Source: Conus ventricosus
Taxonomy: Eukaryota; Mollusca; Gastropoda; Neogastropoda; Conidae
Length of the DNA stretch: 64,000 nt
Assembly (NCBI GenBank): GCA_018398815.1
Contig: CM031602.1
Location: 102,124,216-102,188,215, forward strand
Reading direction: 5' to 3'
Made by a program: the position numbers and the translations under genes. Below, piece by piece: positions 56,570 to 64,000 of this stretch. Within the stretch, counting starts at the first letter, position 1. Each line of letters opens with the position of its first letter. The notes under the pieces were generated by a model. That model did no database searches. It had not been told where the DNA came from and was given only the letters and a program-made list of their open reading frames with translations.

Positions 56570-57840
56570 CCGTGTCGGGGGGAATGGTGTCTCCTGGTGG
56601 TTGAGAGGGATATCGGAGTCGGATCCCGCGCTCACCACGCCCCTTTGGCCCGGACTTCCCTAGACGGGGGGCCGCATGGGGCCCAATGCTGTCACCGGTC
56701 GCTTCACAGTGTGGGCCATGGCATGGGTCAAACCGTGTGCACGTTGCTTTGCCTGGAACGCCGGTGAGTTGGCCTCTGTCCGTTCCCGGGCCGTTGGTCA
56801 GGAGCTGGTGGCTGGGTGGAGTGCGTGTCCGCGGTTCTACCAGCACTCAACCGGTGTTTCCTTTGCTGGGCACGCTATCGGGGCTCGTCCTAGTGGGCAT
56901 CTCGAAGGCGGGTTGGGGCGTAGGGGCGGTAACTTTTTTCCATATTAGTATTCTACCAAATTACCCCTAACAAAAGCGCAGCAGCAACACGATGATGGGC
57001 CATGGGCACGCTTATGGGCCGAGACTGTGAGTAGCGATCAGATTAGATGCAAGGAGCTCGCGCGTGGCCAAAGAAAAAGGGACTCCCCAACCCGGCCAAC
57101 GTACCTTTTCGTGGCAGGCAACGAACGAAAGAATCCAATGTCGGCTATTACTCGTTTGCTGTTTGCACGTGGTTGAGGGAGTATTGTCAACCCGGCTTTT
57201 TCCCCTGAATAAAAGACTCCGCTTGGTAGTTACTGTTCCCTGTGCTACGGAAGATGGCGTCTCGGTTGCGCTGACCAGGGATGGTTCTACCTACTGCACC
57301 TCCCGTCCGGATACAACTCCCATATCTCACACCACTCGCACGGGTATCGATGTGTGCACCTTGGTGGCGTTTGCTGCATCAGCAAATTCGGCCTAGATAT
57401 GGAAGTCACGGGTGTTCTGCAGGACCATCGAGTTAAACTCACTTCAAGGACGTGCCTTAATGAAACTAACTTGACTTTTGCGTTCTCCGCCTCTCCCACC
57501 GAGATTGGCCAAGTGGGTCTGTCGAGTGACCAAGTTAGCCTTTGTACAGCTCCTTTGCGGTGTTTCCCGTGTCCGCTTTATGGGCATTCCCGCCGAGCTT
57601 GTCGGGGTCCGGCGCTCAGTCGTGCCAGTGGCCCGAAGAGCATGAATGAATCTTGTCCCAAAAGCTGTCTCTGTGTCCATTGTACGGGTGATCAATCCTC
57701 AATTTCACAAAGATGTTCCGTGTGGGCCACGGCCTGGCGCGATTTCAGAACGTAAAGATTGAGCGCCATGTTCCTTTACTTGAGGCTAGACGGATAGTGG
57801 AGGAGCGGCCTCCCGTCGGCTGATACTTATGGCACCGACG
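56570..57840 (+). pseudogene. LINE ORF1 (RNA-binding, CCHC zinc knuckles)
   Basis: Multi-frame remnant of the chaperone-like ORF1 protein. The clearest part is LTFAFSASPTEI leading to PLRCFPCPLYGHSRRAC (about 57560-57610), a C-x2-C-x4-H-x4-C knuckle, then CVHCTGDQSSISQRCSVW (about 57680-57735) and a VKIERHVPLLEARRIVEE-like stretch (about 57745-57800). The order matches ORF1 of I-type elements. Upstream sequence (56280-56560) is probably 5' untranslated region. Confidence 0.75.
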
Positions 57841-58379
57841 GTGGTTCAGATTCTGCGCACCCGGTCATCAGTGCTGTTCGGGCGCCGACCCTTCCTGCTC
57901 TAGAGAAGAAATTGACCGACTTGTTGTCATCGGTTTTGGAATCGGCTTACATACTTGACCAATCCGTGAGGTTTATGTCTCAGCCTGCCATACGTGTTTC
58001 CGTCCAGCAGTGTACACAGGTTTCCGTCCCTGCTGGTGAGGAAGCCGTGTTACCGATGTACCACGTGTTGTGTATCAGAGGTAGGGGTGCCGGATCGCAG
58101 GAACGCGATGTCCCCTCGCTTCACAGGCAATACCCGCGTCCGACGCCAGCACGCCGGAGAGCGCCTTTACGGCTCCTCCGCCTCCTAGGGGCAACTCTGA
58201 AGTCGGTATTTGGTGCGCCGGTTTCGTCCCGTACGAGCAATTCCACGCCTGGCATACACAACCAAACTATCTACATTTAAAGGAGCCTCGGCATCTGCTC
58301 TTGTCTTGACGAAGAAAACGTTTTGATCTTTGGTGGCCAGTGATGCGTTTCTGAGAAGAGGGCTGATCGATATCTTTTG

Positions 58380-58920
58380 ACCATCTCACTGGCATTACCG
58401 AGTGGAACCTAAGGGGAGTTACAGCACCATGTCGGGACCTTGCGCTCTTCATGACAGGCTATACCTAATCGAGAACCCCAATCTGGCCCCCCCTTTTAAC
58501 TGCACGTACGCAAGCATGAGATACTGGTGTCCTCATCTTTACTCACAGCCAGTTCTGCCGATTTTCAGGCGAGGCGATTTCTTACGCTTCCTATTCGGAA
58601 CTCCTCCGCAAATTCCACTTCCGACGGACCGGAGGCGTGGCAGCTCGTATCTCGTCAGCAAGGTCGTTACGTATGTTTTGTTGTTTGTATTCTATACTCC
58701 CTCTTCTGTGCTTTCGACGCGTCGTTGGGATGGTTTCTTTCTCCGCTCCCTCGCCCATTTCTTTTATTGGGTGCTTGAATGCCCATTCTCCCAGTGGCGA
58801 AGTAACTGCACAATTTCACCCGGGAGTTCTATGCCCATATCATCGGCGATCTGCTACAGTCATCTGACTTCCGGCTCACCGGACCTTTTGATCTTTCTGG
58901 TTCATTGACTCCATGGATAT
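58380..58920 (+). pseudogene. LINE endonuclease domain remnant
   Basis: The domain start is visible as ITEWNLRGVTAP at about 58394, equivalent to the IxQWNxRG start of the target-nicking endonuclease. Later segments are heavily shifted. Confidence 0.6.
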
Positions 58921-59189
58921 GTCCCTTGATGACCCTTCCATATTTTTGGACTAAGGGAATGGCGGTTCATAGGACTAAGCCGGCGTGATCACTTTCCCAT
59001 TATAAATTAATTTTCCGAATCAAATGCAGGAGTCCCTCGGGACGCATGGAGCCGTTTCGCTCTGCAGCTGGAGTCTTTCTCACGCCAAGCTTAACAAGTA
59101 GACTGCCTGGATTGTTGCAGCGATTTATGCTGAACCAGTTTTGCAGTCACTAAAGTGATAGTCGAGAGAGCTCCGGAAGCTTACCCCCC

Positions 59190-60960
59190 GTCCGTGGCTC
59201 AACCCACATGCTGTCTAAAATGAACCCTTGGTTGATTAAAGAGTGGCAACACTTATGCCGGATCAGCGCCAAGGTGCTCCAAGACTATTTTGCTAGGTTT
59301 CTCTGGTGGGGAACAAAGTTAACCCTCAGGGAGTAGGGCTACGTGTCGATATCCTTATTATACCACTCAGAAGAACGCTCTTGGAAAATTTTTTGTTCAA
59401 ATCAGACCTTAAAGGTTCAATCAAGGAAAAGTCTGGAACCTACTCCGACGATTAAGGGAAAGTCGGTCTCTCCGTTTACCATGTTAGGCCCGTACCCTGG
59501 ATCGATTCATTCCTACTATACCTAGGCGGTTGCACATTGTTCGCTGTTACATACCATCAAACTTCGTCAGCTGAACATTATTGCAAGGCATTCAGCTATC
59601 CACAGATCGCGGAGTCCAATATGTTCTTCGAGCCAGCTAGTTCTGAGGAATACAACTGCTTTTTTCAGCTGGATGGTTAACGGGACGCCATTTTGACCGC
59701 ACCACCCCCAGCTCCTGGCCAGCAGCCCCTTCCTACTCACTATCTTCAACATTTGCGCTGGGGTTTAAATGTGTTGTAGTCAATCTGATTAATCATGTTT
59801 GGTGTTCGGGGTCTTTTCCCCTTCAAGGAGAGAGGCGGTTGTTATCCCTAATCCTACCCCGGGGAAGCTCATTCGGCTCCTAAGAATCTCGTCCACTACG
59901 CTCTCACTAGTTGCTTATGTAAAAACTATGGCGAGACTGTATATTTCGCTCTGTTCTGGCAGTTAGACTGTCTGCGGCTATAGATGTTTCCCGTGTGGAT
60001 TTCGGACCACCCAGTACTACTATCCCCTGGTTCGCTATGAGTCTTTTCACAGGACTGTTGATTAAGGAGCACATGTCGATTATTTGTGCTTTAGCCAAGC
60101 TTATGACACAACTGGAGGCATGGACTTCTTCAGGGCATGAGGCACTTGCTTACACAGGTCTTTCCCAATGTTTATTGACTAATTTTTTGTCTTAACCGGG
60201 CAGAGTTTAGCCTACTTCGCCCTTTTCGGCATCCTTTTGAGCACGGAGCTGGGTGTCCCTCCGGGTCGCATCCTTTCTCCATTAGTTCCCTCTGACTATT
60301 AATAACATGTCAGTCCGTCAGTCTGTACTTGCTACGTCATTATTTGTTGATGATTCTCCTCTCTGCCCAGGGAAACTATGGTGCAGATGAGCGTTCACCT
60401 ATCGTTGTGAGATCCAGGAGTTCCGCAGTGGGTGTTCTGACCCTGGCTTACAGTTTATCCGCTACTCAGACCGCGTGATACGTTATCCCTCGGACCAGCA
60501 CTCCGGTTTAGAAACAGCTCTCAGTCTCAATGGTCAGGTACTTCAAGTTTCCCAACAGTGCCCTTTTTGGGGGCTTATTTATGATTCATAAGCTATTCTT
60601 TTTTGCCACCATTAAGTTACATTAACCCATCTAGCCAGACCGGTTGACAGTTTTGAAGGTACTGTCACAATGATTGGGGAGCCGCCCGCGACGTTGGTTG
60701 CGATTGTATCGGGCTTTGTGCGCCGAACGCTGCTTATGGGAGTGTGGTATAGAATCTTGCACGAAAGTTTCCCACAAAGGCTTTGACTCCCATTCATCAT
60801 CAAGGACTGCGGATAGCTCTGGAGTCACTTCGCCCATCACCCAAAAGAGAGCGGTTTAGTCAGTGCCTATGGTAAACCCCCTCTGGCGCAACGGCGGTAG
60901 AGTCTTTCCATGCATTACTCTGAAACTGCGGGTAAATCCCGACAACCCTGCCAATGATAT
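59190..60960 (+). pseudogene. LINE reverse transcriptase remnant
   Basis: The pre-RT linker reads NPWLIKEWQHLC (about 59221) and SWKIFCSNQTLKVQSRK. RT motifs include INHVWCSGSFP (about 59790) followed by VIPNPTPGKL (about 59843), and the catalytic SLFVDDSPLC at about 60340, equivalent to the FxDD box. LYRALCAERCLWECGIES follows at about 60700, then PPLAQRR near 60880. Stops and shifts are frequent and it is not functional. Confidence 0.8.
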
Positions 60961-61379
60961 TGTATGACTTTCCGCCTCTTCGCGCCAATATGTTCACGCC
61001 ACATGAGCTTCCCTGGGTATTCGTATTTTGCCCCCTCGGGGCCGCTGGCCCAGCCTTGCTGCTGTTGATGACGGTCCTTACCGATGATTTACCTCCTTGG
61101 AAGGTCGCCCCTCCCGAGCCTACATTTCTATTAACCACTTCGCAAAGGAGGACACCTCGAGTGCTGCATATCAAACACTTTATCTTGGGCCATGTGAAAC
61201 TTTCTAAAGCTTTTATCAAGCATTTTACTGATGTTTCTCACCCAGGTGAGAGGGCTGGCCGCTTGCTGCCTGTGTGAGATACCATTTCCAGGAGCCTACC
61301 TTTGTTCAGATTGCGCGAGTTGGTCGTCTGATTATATGCTGAATGAAGGCTTTCCATCAGTCTCAGTGCCGAGTGTCCA

Positions 61380-61990
61380 GGTCAGATCAGAATGATTTCC
61401 TTCTTTTATCGGATTCCATCTCCGGCATTGACGGCTTTACCGCACGCGACGATGTCCAACAGTATTGGCTGCTATTCCTGTCTACCTAACTCCGCTTGCT
61501 CTTCGGGGCAAAGCTCAAGTTTTCTTGTGGGTCCCCAGCACAGGGGTATTCTGGTACACAGTGGTGGCCCCACACGCTATCGGTGCCCGCTTCTTTCCGG
61601 CGGCCTATGCAGTTTGATCCTCACTCAATCTTTACGATTATAAATCTAGTTAGTATTGTCGTGCCTGAGGCAGAGTGAAATGGTGTATCAACTTCATCAA
61701 ACTATGTTTCACATTAGCCAGATTTAACCAACTCCTATCCCTCGGTGGTACGTCACCGTACAGCGGACTTGGTTTTGTACACGGTTACATCTTGGGGCCC
61801 GTAACTCCGCACAGTTGGATATTCAGCAGGGAAGCCCCCCCCCTACCCCATGGTGTTTTGCGAGTGACAGCTAGTTCAGTGTTCATCATTTTTGACAGCT
61901 GTGTGATTTGCTATGTTTCCCCCCGAGCAGTTAAATTCACCCGTGATTTATCGGTATCTTTTTCGTGAGCTTCGTAGAACTTCATTTTTT
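61380..61990 (+). pseudogene. LINE RNase H and C-terminal zinc-like tail
   Basis: RNase H remnants lie near 61400-61590. Segments equivalent to FSDSxSxL and to the WVPSHxGIxGNExAD box appear across shifts at about 61405 and 61530-61570. The C-terminal tail, with a Y-L-F-R-E-L-R-R-T-S-F-F-S-F-L-K-E-A ending near 62010, parallels the ILEFLREI tail of the deleted copies. Confidence 0.7.
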
Positions 61991-62230
61991 TCTTTTTTGA
62001 AAGAGGCTTAAACTTATTTTATAATAAAATAAGGATGTTTTTAATCAATGTATACCGGTGTGTCGGAGTTGAACAGATAATTGTGCTTTTGTCTCATACA
62101 TTTAAGCGATGTGTTACTACGTATGTATGGGTTTTTGTATAAGTGATCAGATATGATAGCTGAGTCCTGATTGGCTCTAGTCGACCGCTGGACATATATA
62201 ACACTACTCGACTAACTAACAACTTTCTAG

Positions 62231-63640
62231 AGTCTTTCTTTATGTTCAGCGTCTGTTTCTTTTACTGTTCCAGCCGTCAGTAGTTCTTTACTGTTCAGCA
62301 GTCAGTTGTTCTTTACTGTTCCAGCTGTCTGTTCTTTACTATTCCAGCAGTCTGTTCTTTACTGTTCCAGCAGTCAGTCTGTTCTTTACTGTTCCAGCTG
62401 TCTGTTCTTTACTATTCCAGCAGTCTGTTCTTTACTGTTCCAGCAGTCAGTCTGTTCTTTACTGTTCCAGCTGTCTGTTCTTTACTATTCCAGCAGTCTG
62501 TCTGTTTCTTTACTGTTCCAGCAGTCTGTTCTCTACTATTCCAGCAGTCTGTTCTTTACTATTCCAGCAGTCTGTTCTTTACTGTTCCAGTAGTCTGTTC
62601 TTTACTGTTCCAGCAGTCTGTTCTTTACTGTTCCAGCAGTCTGTTCTTTACTATTCCAGCAGTCTGTTCTTTACTGTTCCAGTAGTCTGTTCTTTACTGT
62701 TCCAGTAGTCTGTTCTTTACTGTTTCAGTAGTCTGTTCTTTACTGTTCCAGTAGTCTGTTCTTTACTGTTCCAGCAGTCTATGTGTTCTCTAATGTCCAG
62801 CAGTCTGTTTGTTGTTTACAGCTCTAGCAGTCTGTTCTTTATAGCTTCGGCGGTCTGTTTTTTTTTATTTACAGCTCCAACAGTCTGTTCATTATAGCCC
62901 CAGCAGTCTGTTTGTTCTTTATTGTTCCAACAGTCTGTTAATTCTCTCCTGCTCCAGCAGTCTGTTTGTTCTTTACAGCTTCAGCGGTCTATTTGTTCTT
63001 TACTGCTTCAGCAGTCTGTTTGTTCTTTACTGCTTCAGCAGTCTGTTTGTTCTTTACAGCTTCAGCGATCTATTTGCAATGTTCCGCTTCAGAGGTGTAT
63101 TTGCTGTGCTGAACTTCAACAATGCCCCTGGTATTTTCAGTTTGAGCTGAGTTGAGCTTCAGCAGTCTGTATATTTTGGTAAAGCTTACGTTGCCTGCTA
63201 TTTTCAGCTTCAGCAATTCGATTGCTGTGTTTATGTCCAACAGTCGGTTTCCTTTGTTAAGCTTCAGCAGTCTCTTTTCTTTGTTAAGCTTCAGCAGTCT
63301 GTTTCCTTTGTTAAGCTTCAGCAGTCTGTTTCCTTTGTTAAGCTTCAGCAGTCTCATTCCTTTGTTGAGCTTCGGCAGTCTCATTCCTTTGTTAAGCCTC
63401 AGCAGTCTCTTTCCTTTGTTCACCTTCTGCAGTCTGTTTTTTTGTTGATTGTTAGCAGTCTCTTTCCTCTATTCATCTTGGGCAGTCTGTTCCTTTGTTA
63501 AGGTTCAGCGACCTGGGTTTTTTTCTTCTTTTTTTCTAGCTTCTACCATGTGTCTGCCCTGTTCAGCTTCAGCAATATGTTTGCTCCGTTCAACCTCAGT
63601 CTGTTTCTGTTCAATATGTATCAATAAAGAATAGAATTGT
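62231..63640 (+). repeat. CAGCAGTCTG minisatellite, array 6 (cleanest)
   Basis: Regular 23-bp units to about 62790. At 62321-62539 a 73-bp higher-order unit (23+23+27) repeats three times, with period starts at 62321, 62394 and 62467. It then changes to units with TTTACAGCTTCAG (about 62810-63070) and finally to CTTTGTTAAGCTTCAGCAGTC units (about 63240-63430). It fades out by about 63640. Confidence 0.95.
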
Positions 63641-63691
63641 TGTAACTGTTGTGCACACTGGTCTTTTTCAGGCCGTTTTAAATTTAAACTG

Positions 63692-64000
63692 CCCTCCGGG
63701 GTTGCAACCTTGCCGTGGTCAGAGGGCTTGCGTGGTCCTGTGATCTTTTAGGCTTTGCTGACGGGGGCATCAAAACTCAGCTAGATGGTTAGTTGTGAAC
63801 ACTGCTAGCCTGTATAGCCAAGTTGCTGACTGGCCAAGCATTACGTGGTAGGAATTGATGCCCCTGGTAGGGTCTCCCATGTCAGAAAGGTTAGGAGTGA
63901 GTGCCCAGACAAATAGTAACCCACCTTTTTCCTATTCTGTCTTCTGCCTTTCTTAACGGATCTTTTTCTTTCTTCGTCTCCCCTTCAGTCTTCTTTTTCC
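63692..64000 (+). mobile_element. 5' end of a further I-superfamily LINE (cut by window end)
   Basis: Starts CCCTCCGGGGTTGCAACC and follows the first 300 bp of the copies at 42281 and 47596 closely, including GCTGACGGGGGCATCAAAA. It continues beyond the window. Confidence 0.85.

Larger units (their letters stand above)
56264..62230 (+). mobile_element. Long decayed I-superfamily (Nimb-like) LINE
   Basis: Starts in GTCCCCGGGGTCTGCC, weakly similar to the 5' ends at 42281, 47596 and 63692, and ends near 62230 before more satellite. It holds ORF1 with a CCHC knuckle, endonuclease, RT, RNase H and a C-terminal zinc-like tail in the right order, all on the plus strand and all crossed by many stops and shifts. 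RNase H after RT places it in the I superfamily. The finer clade is a guess. Confidence 0.8.

Noticed and set aside
56280..56950. Possible host gene with long overlapping ORFs
   Set aside because: Sequence similarity to the 5' region of the I-type LINE copies and the following ORF1, endonuclease and RT remnants make it part of the LINE.

Overview
The window looks like a scaffold from an animal genome, most likely a marine invertebrate and perhaps a mollusc. That placement rests on the mix of mobile elements, long CA/TG runs and broken eukaryotic retroelement genes, and I am not sure of the phylum. I see no bacterial operons, no RNA genes and no ordinary host gene. Almost everything recognisable is a mobile element, a satellite or a virus-like element. 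Frequent one-base indels between near-identical copies, two blocks of N (9650-9749 and 38244-39243) and damaged junctions suggest a noisy long-read assembly. Many frame breaks are therefore probably sequencing errors.

Layout. 1-1550 is a decayed Ty3/Gypsy pol. 1551-7050 is mostly unassigned AT-rich DNA with simple repeats. 7051-12347 is a palindrome of about 2.6 kb per arm centred on the first N block, made of a CAGCAGTCTG minisatellite flanked by TG/CA runs. 12348-26242 is one large Ty3/Gypsy retrotransposon: a long LTR, primer-binding site, gag, protease, integrase and then reverse transcriptase. Its integrase-before-RT order is that of the Gmr1-like group. It carries a Tc1 transposon in its leader and an L2-like LINE inside integrase, and it is cut in RT by a virus-like element that starts with a 36-bp-arm hairpin. 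A 3.2-kb block (about 13880-17095) and a 6.55-kb block (about 22974-29447) are each present twice in tandem.

The virus-like element (partial copy 26243-29520, longer copy 32800-38243, then the gap) carries an A32/FtsK-type packaging ATPase, an unassigned gene, a penton/minor-capsid-like gene, a conserved gene ending in a membrane anchor, a coiled-coil/membrane protein and the start of a candidate double-jelly-roll major capsid protein. The genes are packed with about 20-40 bp between divergent starts. This is the most interesting object in the window. It resembles the Polinton/adintovirus supergroup, but no DNA polymerase or integrase of its own is visible.

39244-64000 is satellite DNA alternating with I-superfamily LINE sequence: two internally deleted copies (42281-43689, 47596-49017), one long decayed copy (56264-62230) and the beginning of another (63692-64000). 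In all four cases satellite DNA lies directly at, or within a few tens of bases of, the LINE 5' end.
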